Shown in pieces: positions 51,613 through 59,571 of a DNA stretch of 64,000 nucleotides. Made by a program: the position numbers and the translations under genes. Position 1 is the first letter of the stretch. Each line of letters begins with the position of its first letter. The DNA comes from Saprospiraceae bacterium (GTDB lineage Bacteria; Bacteroidota; Bacteroidia; Chitinophagales; Saprospiraceae). The notes below the pieces were generated by a model that made no database searches, was not told the origin of the DNA, and saw only the letters and a list, made by a program, of their open reading frames with translations. The stretch lies in NCBI GenBank assembly GCA_020630435.1, contig JAHDBJ010000006.1:119956-183955 (forward strand), in the 5' to 3' direction.

Positions 51613-52185
51613 ATGCAAGGAAAACTCATCATATTTACAGCACCTTCTGGGGCAGGCAAAACAACTATTGTTAGGCATCTATTAACAGTTTTCGATTCGT
51701 TAGCCTTTTCTGTATCAGCTACCAATCGTCCCAAAAGAGAACATGAAACACATGGTAAAGATTATTATTTTTTATCCACAGCAGAATTTAGAGAAAGGGT
51801 GAAAAATGGAGAATTTGTAGAATGGGAAGAAGTTTACGATAATCAATATTATGGAACATTAAAAACAGAAGTCGAACGGTTGCTTTCTTTAGGAAAAAAC
51901 ATCATCTTTGATATAGATGTAAAAGGTGCTACGAATATTAAGCGAGAATATCCTGATAATTCCTTAGCTGTTTTTGTAAAACCACCATCTCCTGAAATTC
52001 TTTTCGAGCGTCTGCGGAATCGCAAAACAGAATCAGAGGAGAGTCTTAGAAAAAGAATTACCAGAGCAGCTAGAGAATTGGAATATGAAGAGTCGTTTGA
52101 TGCCGTTTTGTTAAATGATGTCCTAGAAGAAACTTTAAAAAATGCTGAATTGTTACTAAAGAAATACCTAACTGAAACGATATGA
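51613..52185 (+). CDS. gmk: guanylate kinase
   Basis: The 190-residue enzyme phosphorylates GMP to GDP. It shows the P-loop FTAPSGAGKTT, the GMP-binding block FSVSATNRPKREHETHGKDYYF, EWEEVYDNQYYGTLK, and RIT-type lid residues (RNRKTESEESLRKRI). Length is normal. apaG follows 15 bases later and is probably in the same operon. Confidence 0.95.
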   Translation: MQGKLIIFTAPSGAGKTTIVRHLLTVFDSLAFSVSATNRPKREHETHGKDYYFLSTAEFRERVKNGEFVEWEEVYDNQYYGTLKTEVERLLSLGKNIIFDIDVKGATNIKREYPDNSLAVFVKPPSPEILFERLRNRKTESEESLRKRITRAARELEYEESFDAVLLNDVLEETLKNAELLLKKYLTETI

Positions 52186-52200
52186 TAAATACAGTATAAA

Positions 52201-52587
52201 ATGGAAACATTAACAACAAATGGTATTAAAGTAAGTGTAGAATCTTTTTATCATCCACACTATTCTAAACCTCGATTATTGAAGTTTTACTTTGCTTATC
52301 GAATTACAATCGAAAACCAAAGTAAGCACATTGTACAGTTATTGCGTAGACGGTGGGAAATTGCTGATTCTAATGGTATAGAACGTGTAGTTGAAGGCGA
52401 TGGTGTAATCGGTCAACAACCTGTTCTTCACCCTGGAGATCAGCATCAATATGTATCGGGTTGCCCTCTTACTACTGAAATCGGACGAATGCGAGGACAT
52501 TATGAAATGATTCGAAAAGAAGATAAGTACGAATTTATAGTTAATGTCCCTGAATTTAAAATGGTTGCCCCCTTTAAAAAGAACTAA
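52201..52587 (+). CDS. apaG: ApaG family protein
   Basis: The 128-residue protein is a single fibronectin-like beta-sandwich of the ApaG/DUF525 type: FYFAYRITIENQSKHIVQLLRRRWEI-type strands (FYFAY is here FYFAYRITIE), IADSNG, VEGDGVIGQQPVLHPGD and the distinctive YVSGCPL followed by GRMRGHYEM. Members have been linked to Co2+ and Mg2+ handling, but their biochemical role is poorly defined. It follows gmk. Confidence 0.88.
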   Translation: METLTTNGIKVSVESFYHPHYSKPRLLKFYFAYRITIENQSKHIVQLLRRRWEIADSNGIERVVEGDGVIGQQPVLHPGDQHQYVSGCPLTTEIGRMRGHYEMIRKEDKYEFIVNVPEFKMVAPFKKN

Positions 52588-52695
52588 TTTATTTTTAATT
52601 ATTTTAAAATAATTATCCTACCCTACCAATATTCATTTTGAAACTGCGTTTTAATAGATGACTCAATCTTTAATTAACCCTATAAAAAGAAGGCT

Positions 52696-54414
52696 ATGAA
52701 TAAAATCATACTTAATGTATCAAAGGTCTTTGCCTTAATGTTGATCACTTTAGCGACACACCTAGCACACGCCAACATCCTTAACAATGGTGAAAAAGCA
52801 TATACCATAAATGTTGGTACATTTGCAGGTGCAAGTATGGAAGATTTTATGGAATTACGAAAATTTGGTTATGTCTATTCTGAAAATGTTTCGGGGGAAA
52901 TCGGTCGAATTTTTCTAGGTGGTTATGAAGATAAAAAAATAGCTGAAGAGGTGCTTAATTTTGTCCGTGAGACAGGGTTTGCGGAAGCAACATTAGACGA
53001 ACGTTTTTTTAAAAAAGGCAGGGACATCTATGTTATACAACTTGCGACTAGAAATAGTATAGAAGAAATTGCTTGGGATTCTTATCAAACGGCTGGAGAC
53101 GTTTATATCTATCTAAAAGATACTTATGTGAAAATCGCTATAGGCCTTTTCGAAAATCAAACCGAAGCAGATGCTCAACTCGAACGATTACGAAAACTTG
53201 GGTTTAAAGACGCTTTCCCTAAGAAAATAAACTCCGTTCTCCTGCACCAAATCAATGCTTTTGACAAAGGAAGTCCAACTACAGTTCTAGCAGAAAATAG
53301 TAGTAATACAAAAAAAGATATTCCTTTAACATCTGTTAAAGAAGAAGATCTCGTTCATAAAGGAGGGGAAGATTTAATTCAACTCACGCCTAAAAACAAG
53401 CCTATCCCTATGAATTATGGTGATATTTTAACGCTTAAAGCCCCAAAGCAGATTAGGACGAATAAGAGAAACTCTGTACGAGCATTACAAGCATTTTTAA
53501 AGGAACAAAAATATTTCAATGATAAAACAAGCGGAATATATAATGATAAAACAGCTAAGGGAATTAATGATTTTCAAGTAGAGAATCTTTTCTATACTCG
53601 ATATAAAACTTTAGCTAAAACGATACAAAAAGAAGTAAATGTAGAGGCTTCGGATTTAGAAAATATTATCAATAACATTCCTTCTAATCCTACAACTGCC
53701 GCTGAAAAATTAAAAACAAAAAAAGAAGCTATCGCAAAGGCTTTTCTTGCATACGTCAATTTTAATCCCGATGCAGATCATAACCTAGAGACCAATGATT
53801 TGATGAATGAAGCGATTGACCTAGCGTTTAAAGATTTTAAAGGAGAAAAAGCTCCCTTCGATTATAAAGCAACTTATGCCTATAAAGACTATAGTCAATT
53901 GATACAACATTTGAGTTATATTTTTGGTGAGGAAAAAAATATGACTGTTCCTTGCTGGTTATTTGTCAAACATCCAATGGAAATGGCTACTTCATTTAAA
54001 GCCGATTTCAAAATACAAAATTGTGGAAGTTTTCTTAATTGGGACAATGCTCAAGTTTTGATGACAATAGCGAAAGATCTGAATATCGAAACAGAAAAAC
54101 ATTCTGAACTTAAAGCAAAACTTCAGGCTAAACAAAATAAATTATTGATATTACCTGAAAAACCTTCAAATGATGAAAAGCAAGAAATGAAAGCATGGCA
54201 TGAAGTCTTTTGGCTAGCAGTCAACGATTGGTCAGATGAAGATCCTTTTCATGCAAAATTCGTTGAACCTTTAAAGTTATCTTACCATCGACTCTGGATT
54301 GAATTGGAGGATTTCTATATGGATAAAGGGTTTAGCCAACCCGATGCTAATACTCTGGCACTTTCTGTACTAAAGACGATGCTTGAGCCTAATTTTGTAT
54401 CCTATCTAAGATAA
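52696..54414 (+). CDS. secreted protein with SPOR-like repeats and peptidoglycan-binding-like region
   Basis: The 572-residue protein has a signal peptide (VFALMLITLATHLAHA). Residues about 35-190 contain three beta-alpha units of the SPOR kind (YTINVGTFAGASMEDFMELR, IYVIQLATRNSIEEIA, VKIAIGLFENQTEADAQLER), each with a Gly or Leu before the final strand. Residues 255-300 resemble a peptidoglycan-binding domain 1 (RALQAFLKEQKYFNDKTSG, TAKGINDFQVEN). The C-terminal half is helical without recognised motifs. It probably binds cell wall; function otherwise unknown. A long hairpin follows. Confidence 0.72.
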   Translation: MNKIILNVSKVFALMLITLATHLAHANILNNGEKAYTINVGTFAGASMEDFMELRKFGYVYSENVSGEIGRIFLGGYEDKKIAEEVLNFVRETGFAEATLDERFFKKGRDIYVIQLATRNSIEEIAWDSYQTAGDVYIYLKDTYVKIAIGLFENQTEADAQLERLRKLGFKDAFPKKINSVLLHQINAFDKGSPTTVLAENSSNTKKDIPLTSVKEEDLVHKGGEDLIQLTPKNKPIPMNYGDILTLKAPKQIRTNKRNSVRALQAFLKEQKYFNDKTSGIYNDKTAKGINDFQVENLFYTRYKTLAKTIQKEVNVEASDLENIINNIPSNPTTAAEKLKTKKEAIAKAFLAYVNFNPDADHNLETNDLMNEAIDLAFKDFKGEKAPFDYKATYAYKDYSQLIQHLSYIFGEEKNMTVPCWLFVKHPMEMATSFKADFKIQNCGSFLNWDNAQVLMTIAKDLNIETEKHSELKAKLQAKQNKLLILPEKPSNDEKQEMKAWHEVFWLAVNDWSDEDPFHAKFVEPLKLSYHRLWIELEDFYMDKGFSQPDANTLALSVLKTMLEPNFVSYLR

Positions 54415-54426
54415 AAATTCATTTAG

Positions 54427-54473
54427 AGAACGGGGTTTTGATGTTGATAATATCAACATCAAAACCCCGTTCT
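54427..54473. terminator. perfect 47-base palindromic terminator
   Basis: Two 23-base arms (starting AGAACGGGG and ending CCCCGTTCT) pair perfectly around a single central base at 54450. It lies between the converging SPOR-like and metG genes and ends in T residues on the plus strand. It should terminate both. Confidence 0.85.
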
Positions 54474-54475
54474 TC

Positions 54476-56605
54476 TTATCTTACCTCAAACCCATTTCCA
54501 AAAGCTTTAGGAGGACTAACAAAAGCCAATTCTCCTTTTTCATTTTCTGCCATCAGGATCATACCTTGTGATTCTATACCACGCAATTTCCTAGGTGCTA
54601 GATTTGCTAAAAGTAAGACTTCCTGACCGATAATATCTTCTGGCTTGTGGAATTTGGCAATACCCGAAACGACTGTTCGGGTTTCAAGCCCTATATCTAC
54701 GATTAACTTTAAAAGTTTATCTGCTTTTTTAACTTTTTCTGCTTCGATAATTGTTCCTGTTCGAATGTCCATTTTACAAAAATCATCAAAACTTGTCTGC
54801 GCCTTTACAGGCATTCGTTCTTCTGCTTTTTCTGCTTCCAAAATAGTGGTAAGTTTCGCTTTTTGTGCTTCGATTAATTCCAACCTACTAGAATCCTTAC
54901 GATCATGGATTTTAGCAAAAAGCAAGTCAGGTGTTCCTATCTGAAGATTATCTGTTAATCCTCCTCCTTTCGATAACTGTTCGTTCAGCTTTTGTAAACC
55001 TCCATTTTGAACAGGTTCTAGATTTAGTAATGACCGAATTTTATTGGATGTAAATGGAATAAACGGTTGCGAAACAACACCCAAAATATTTACAATTTCA
55101 AGCGCAACTCTCATACATTCTTTTATGACAGGACTTTCAGGATCTGTTTTATAAATTTTCCAAGGAGAAACATCTTGCAAATACGTATTTCCATAAGTCG
55201 AAAGTTCCATTAATTGTAGGATAGCACTTTTAAATTTAAAATCTTTTATATCCTGTGTCAACTTATTTAAAAGATTTTGAACGGGCTGGAGTAATCCCTT
55301 TAAATCACCATCTATACTAGGAACTTTACCCCCAAAGTACTTATTGGTTAATACAATAACCCGATTTACAAAATTCCCAAGATTATCTGCTAGTTCTTTA
55401 TCATGACAGTCCACAAATTCATCCCATTTAAAGTCACTATCTTTGTTTTCAGGCATCCCTCTAGTCAAAGCATAACGAAGGGCATCAACGTGATTCGGAA
55501 AGTTCTCAAATGTTTCCAGATATTCTGTCAATCCAATACCCCATCCTTTCGATTTAGAAAATTTTCTACCCTCAAAATTTAAAAATTGATTTGCAGGAAC
55601 ATTGACGGGCAAGTTATAACCGCCATGTGCCTTAAGCATAGAAGGGAAAATAATACAGTGAAAAACTATATTATCCTTTCCTAGAAAATGAACCAACTCG
55701 CATTCTTCACTTTGCCAAAAATCTTTCCAGTCTTTACCATTTTCTTTTGCCCAGTCTTTGGTCGCAGAAATATATCCGATTGGAGCATCAAACCACACAT
55801 AAAGCACTTTGCCATCTGCTTGTGGTAAAGGCACTTTTACTCCCCAATCCAAATCTCTTGTAATCGCTCTAGGAAATAAACCGCCATCTAACCAAGATAG
55901 ACATTGACCCAGTACGTGTTTTTTCCATTTTTTTGGATCATGATGAAATTGTCCATCTAGTTCACCTTTTTCGAGCCATACTCTAAGCCAATCAGCGTGT
56001 TTATCTAATTTAAAATACCAATGAGTGGTTTCTTTTAAAATAGGTTTTTTACCACTTAGGGTAGAAACGGGATTGATAAGTTCAAGAGGAGAAAGGTCAG
56101 AGCCACAATTTTCACATTGATCACCATAGGCTTCTGGATGGTTACATTTTGGACATTCTCCTTTTATATATCGATCTGCTAGAAATTGATCAAATGCTTC
56201 ATCATAATATTGTTCATTCGTTTTTTCTTCAAATTGTCCTCCTTTATCGTATAATGTTTTAAAAAAATCTTGGGCTGTCTCATGGTGAATAGGAAGACTT
56301 GTTCGATGATAAATATCAAAAGATAACCCTAATTGCTCAAAAGAAGCTTTATTTGCAAAATGATACTTATCAACAATTTCTTTAGGATGGAGTCCCTCTT
56401 TTTTGGCTTGGATAGTGATAGCTGCACCATGTTCATCCGAACCACAAACCCAAACAACTTCTTTGCCTTCAAGGCGAAGAAATCGAACATAGATATCAGC
56501 TGGTAAAAAATTACCTGTAAAATGTCCAAGATGTAAAGGACCATTTGCATAAGGCAATGCCGCTGTCACCAAATATCGTTTAATCTTATTCTTAGTATCG
56601 TTCAT
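54476..56605 (-). CDS. metG: methionyl-tRNA synthetase
   Basis: The 709-residue enzyme charges tRNA-Met. It shows the HIGH-type motif PYANGPLHLGHFTG, the zinc knuckle (CPKCNHPEAYGDQCENCG), GRKFSKSKG (the KMSKS loop), and a C-terminal tRNA-binding domain (FCKMDIRTGTIIEAEKVKKA, residues about 605-709). All catalytic blocks are intact. It lies in the same direction as PrsW, the hydrolase and the QTMAN-type gene, with a 52-bp gap, so it may be the last gene of that operon. Confidence 0.95.
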   Translation of the reverse strand: MNDTKNKIKRYLVTAALPYANGPLHLGHFTGNFLPADIYVRFLRLEGKEVVWVCGSDEHGAAITIQAKKEGLHPKEIVDKYHFANKASFEQLGLSFDIYHRTSLPIHHETAQDFFKTLYDKGGQFEEKTNEQYYDEAFDQFLADRYIKGECPKCNHPEAYGDQCENCGSDLSPLELINPVSTLSGKKPILKETTHWYFKLDKHADWLRVWLEKGELDGQFHHDPKKWKKHVLGQCLSWLDGGLFPRAITRDLDWGVKVPLPQADGKVLYVWFDAPIGYISATKDWAKENGKDWKDFWQSEECELVHFLGKDNIVFHCIIFPSMLKAHGGYNLPVNVPANQFLNFEGRKFSKSKGWGIGLTEYLETFENFPNHVDALRYALTRGMPENKDSDFKWDEFVDCHDKELADNLGNFVNRVIVLTNKYFGGKVPSIDGDLKGLLQPVQNLLNKLTQDIKDFKFKSAILQLMELSTYGNTYLQDVSPWKIYKTDPESPVIKECMRVALEIVNILGVVSQPFIPFTSNKIRSLLNLEPVQNGGLQKLNEQLSKGGGLTDNLQIGTPDLLFAKIHDRKDSSRLELIEAQKAKLTTILEAEKAEERMPVKAQTSFDDFCKMDIRTGTIIEAEKVKKADKLLKLIVDIGLETRTVVSGIAKFHKPEDIIGQEVLLLANLAPRKLRGIESQGMILMAENEKGELAFVSPPKAFGNGFEVR

Positions 56606-56657
56606 TTAATTTCATTTTTTAAAAAGTATAATTGGTTAGATACTTCAAAAGTTCCGC

Positions 56658-57461
56658 CTATTCTTCTTCTGAATCATTTTTTAAATCTTCTTTTAAAATA
56701 TTTTCCCAAATATCATCCGTTGTAATAATATTATCGTCTGTTTCAACGGTAGTGTTTACAGTTGGTGTAACTGCAAGAATTTCCTTTTGTTTAAACGGAG
56801 AGTTTTCTATATGCTGTTGGATTAATTTTTTTCCATACACAACACTCATGACTAACATTACGATTGAGACTAAAGTAAGGGCAGGAATGTTTTCTTGTAA
56901 CAAGAAAAAATCATAAGCTCCATGAAGTAAAATTGCAAACAAAAACCCCTTAAAAATAAGCCAAATTCGATTTGATTGATCAAACTTACTTAATCCCACA
57001 AAATAACCCATCACTACTGCAAAGCAAGCATGAGCAGGCACCGCTGTAAAAGCCCTTAGAATCGTCGTTTCTAATCCAAATAATTCTGCATAAAGAATAT
57101 TTTCAAACGTAGCAAAACCCATAGCAATCATAACCGCATATACAATTCCATCCATTGGCTCATTAAAAGCTTTTCTAGGATAAGCATATAACATTAAGGC
57201 AAGAAACTTTACTAATTCCTCTGCTAGAGCAACTACCACAAAAGCAAATACTATTGTCCAAAATACATTTTCTGATTCCTCTATCCCACTTTCAACACCG
57301 AGTTTCTCAAGATACATTGCAGGAAAAGCCGCAGCCACACCTAAGGCAAAACTAATGACTAAGTGTGAATGTGGTTCTCTGTCGTGTTCATCTCTGGTAT
57401 AAATATAAACACACACCAAAATACCTGGTAATATAGCAAGTATTAGTAATAGCGGATTCAT
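56658..57461 (-). CDS. PrsW-family intramembrane protease
   Basis: The 267-residue protein has about seven membrane segments. The conserved catalytic motifs of the glutamic-type PrsW family are visible: ALAEELVKFLAL (EE..K), TFENILYAE (F..E), PAHACFAVVMG and LLHGAYDFF (two His). The C-terminal 60 residues are acidic and cytoplasmic. PrsW cleaves anti-sigma factors in Bacillus; the substrate here is unknown. Its ATG directly abuts the hydrolase stop, so they are translationally coupled. Confidence 0.88.
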   Translation of the reverse strand: MNPLLLILAILPGILVCVYIYTRDEHDREPHSHLVISFALGVAAAFPAMYLEKLGVESGIEESENVFWTIVFAFVVVALAEELVKFLALMLYAYPRKAFNEPMDGIVYAVMIAMGFATFENILYAELFGLETTILRAFTAVPAHACFAVVMGYFVGLSKFDQSNRIWLIFKGFLFAILLHGAYDFFLLQENIPALTLVSIVMLVMSVVYGKKLIQQHIENSPFKQKEILAVTPTVNTTVETDDNIITTDDIWENILKEDLKNDSEEE

Positions 57462-58262
57462 TTAACGATTATGGTTGATGACAAATTTCAAAAAGTTTTT
57501 AACCATCTTTTGGGTAACTCTTTTGGCTTCAAACATTCCCATATGACCTACCTTCGGTAAAATTTCGATTTGTGCTACTTTGGGCAATTGCATCATTTTT
57601 TCACTCCATTCATAAGGGATAGCATAATCTTTTTTACCAATAATAAGTAAAACAGGGTAATCTATATCCTCTAATGTTTGTGTATGATCATTGCGATTCA
57701 ACATTGCTTCAGTCGCTGCAATAATGCACTCTGGAGCTAGTTTAGAAGCTCTAAAAATCAATCTGTTTTTTATAAATTCATTATTGTATTCTTCAGAAAA
57801 TAAATTAGGCACAAGCTGTTTAACAAAATGAATATGTCCATTCCTTTGTATAAATTTAATACTTTTAAGTCTTCGCTCTTTAACCTCTTCTGTATCGGTA
57901 TATGGATGAGAATGAAAAAGCCCTAACCCTAATAGTCGTCCTTGGTATTGAGCTGCAAATTCTAATCCCACATAACCGCCCATAGAATGACCAATTAAAA
58001 TACACTTTTGAATATTTAATGCATCTAAAAGCGCTTTAACTGCGGATGCCATTGCGACTAGGCTGTGTTCTTGTAAAAGAAAAGATTCTCCAAAACCTGA
58101 TAAATCCATTTGAATAATTCTATACCCCTCAAATGGTTCAACGAAACTATTCCACATCTGAGCATCTTCACAAAAACCATGAATAAACAATACAGGAGTG
58201 CCTTTTCCCGATTCTTTGTATGCAATTTTTTTCTTTTTATATAAAATAGAATTCATTAACAA
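57462..58262 (-). CDS. alpha/beta hydrolase
   Basis: The 266-residue enzyme has the alpha/beta-hydrolase fold: oxyanion HGFCEDAQMW, nucleophile elbow GHSMGGYVG (Ser), an Asp in LLIIGKKDYAIP, and the catalytic His in VGHMGMFE. The substrate is not predictable. An alternative ATG is six bases further in. It starts 11 bases after the QTMAN-type gene and directly precedes PrsW. Confidence 0.88.
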   Translation of the reverse strand: MLMNSILYKKKKIAYKESGKGTPVLFIHGFCEDAQMWNSFVEPFEGYRIIQMDLSGFGESFLLQEHSLVAMASAVKALLDALNIQKCILIGHSMGGYVGLEFAAQYQGRLLGLGLFHSHPYTDTEEVKERRLKSIKFIQRNGHIHFVKQLVPNLFSEEYNNEFIKNRLIFRASKLAPECIIAATEAMLNRNDHTQTLEDIDYPVLLIIGKKDYAIPYEWSEKMMQLPKVAQIEILPKVGHMGMFEAKRVTQKMVKNFLKFVINHNR

Positions 58263-58273
58263 TAATACCGATT

Positions 58274-59383
58274 TTATGCTTCAACAATTGCTAACTGGAA
58301 AGTCTTATCGTAGTGTTTAATTAAATTTTTCCAATCGTAATGCTGAATAAATGATTGTGCTAAAATTTTGTTTCTTGTTTCTACTTGCAAAATTGCATTT
58401 TTCAGTCGATTATAAAAATCATTTGTATCATTATAATAAAAATATTTATGGTATTCCAGAGGAATATGCTCTGGAAAGGCTAAACGCTTGGGCAAAATAG
58501 GGATACATTGACAATACATAGCTTCTATGACAGAACCACCAAAAAAATCTTGTCTACTCGTTACGGGTAAGATGTCCGCTTTCCACAACCATTCTGCATA
58601 AGTTTTAAAATTATCGGTATAACCCCAATGCAAAATTTTATTGGATAATAATATAGCTGCTTCTTGAAAAACTTCTGGGCTACGTTGATATTTCTCCCCA
58701 AATACAACCAATCGAAAATCTATATTTTCTTGATTTAATTTAAATAATGCTTCGAAAAAATCTTTCGGATTTTTATCGTATTCCCATCGATGATTCCAAA
58801 GGATAATGGGGATGTCATTAATCGTTTCTTTTTTATAAAAATCGAATTTATGTAGATTCATTCCTAGTGGTAATACTTGGCTTTTCTTAGCCACTTTATC
58901 CACATTTTCTAAACCTCGATTATCGGGAAACTGCTTTAAAAAAGAAGGTAACGCTCCTATAAAAGAACTAAGATGATATTGAGAATTAAAATAGAGTTTA
59001 TCCGCAGCTAAAGCCGTTGTATAATTAATAAAAGCATATTGATTATGTCGTTCTAGCTTTACATCTTTATCCTTAGGAGACCATGGATATGTCAATTGAT
59101 TTTCGTGAAAATAAACACCTGTAGGAATGTTAGTACTTTTGTTCCTTGTTAAAGCTAGAAAGGTTGTTAAATCAAGCATATCAGAAACTAGAATATAATC
59201 AAATTGCTTTTCCATTTGATTAAAATCATTTGCCAACTGTACAGCACCGCCATACATTCGCCATTTCCAATATTTTCCTTTTAAAAATAATATATGGACG
59301 TTATGTGTACTAAATTTTTGAAACTCTAAAGCCCATCGCTGATGACTTCCTGTATAAAAGGGTTCAATTAATAGAATATTCAT
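58274..59383 (-). CDS. DUF3524 glycosyltransferase, tRNA-queuosine mannosyltransferase (QTMAN)-like
   Basis: The 369-residue protein has the DUF3524 N-terminal domain (MNILLIEPFYTGSHQRWA, KGKYWKWRMYGGA, YFHENQLTYPW) and a GT4 C-terminal domain (ILWNHRWEYDKNPKDFFEAL, LPVTSRQDFFGGSVIEAMYC). The closest known function is the animal enzyme QTMAN (GTDC1), which puts mannose on queuosine of tRNA-Asp. Family membership is clear from these blocks; activity in this bacterium is inference. It begins an operon with the hydrolase and PrsW, and metG follows 52 bp beyond that. Confidence 0.8.
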   Translation of the reverse strand: MNILLIEPFYTGSHQRWALEFQKFSTHNVHILFLKGKYWKWRMYGGAVQLANDFNQMEKQFDYILVSDMLDLTTFLALTRNKSTNIPTGVYFHENQLTYPWSPKDKDVKLERHNQYAFINYTTALAADKLYFNSQYHLSSFIGALPSFLKQFPDNRGLENVDKVAKKSQVLPLGMNLHKFDFYKKETINDIPIILWNHRWEYDKNPKDFFEALFKLNQENIDFRLVVFGEKYQRSPEVFQEAAILLSNKILHWGYTDNFKTYAEWLWKADILPVTSRQDFFGGSVIEAMYCQCIPILPKRLAFPEHIPLEYHKYFYYNDTNDFYNRLKNAILQVETRNKILAQSFIQHYDWKNLIKHYDKTFQLAIVEA

Positions 59384-59489
59384 ACTTTTTCCAATTTTTT
59401 AGTATAAACCCTCTGATCATCCAGTCGATAAAATAAGGGGCTTTGTATAGTATTATACACATAAATCACTCTTATAAACATTTTATCCT

Positions 59490-59497
59490 TAATTTTG
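59490..59497 (+). promoter_or_regulatory. -7 box of the M1 aminopeptidase gene
   Basis: TAATTTTG fits TAnnTTTG and lies 75 bases before the ATG at 59572. No -33 element at the usual distance. Confidence 0.42.
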
Positions 59498-59571
59498 TGC
59501 GTTTTTATTTTAGGGTAGTTTGCCAAAATCATTTAACACCCTTTAAATATATAAGTAAAAAATATGTTATA

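Noticed and set aside
59443..59571. 43-residue N-terminal extension of the M1 aminopeptidase
   Set aside because: It would bury the lipoprotein signal and crosses the -7 box; the ATG at 59572 fits.
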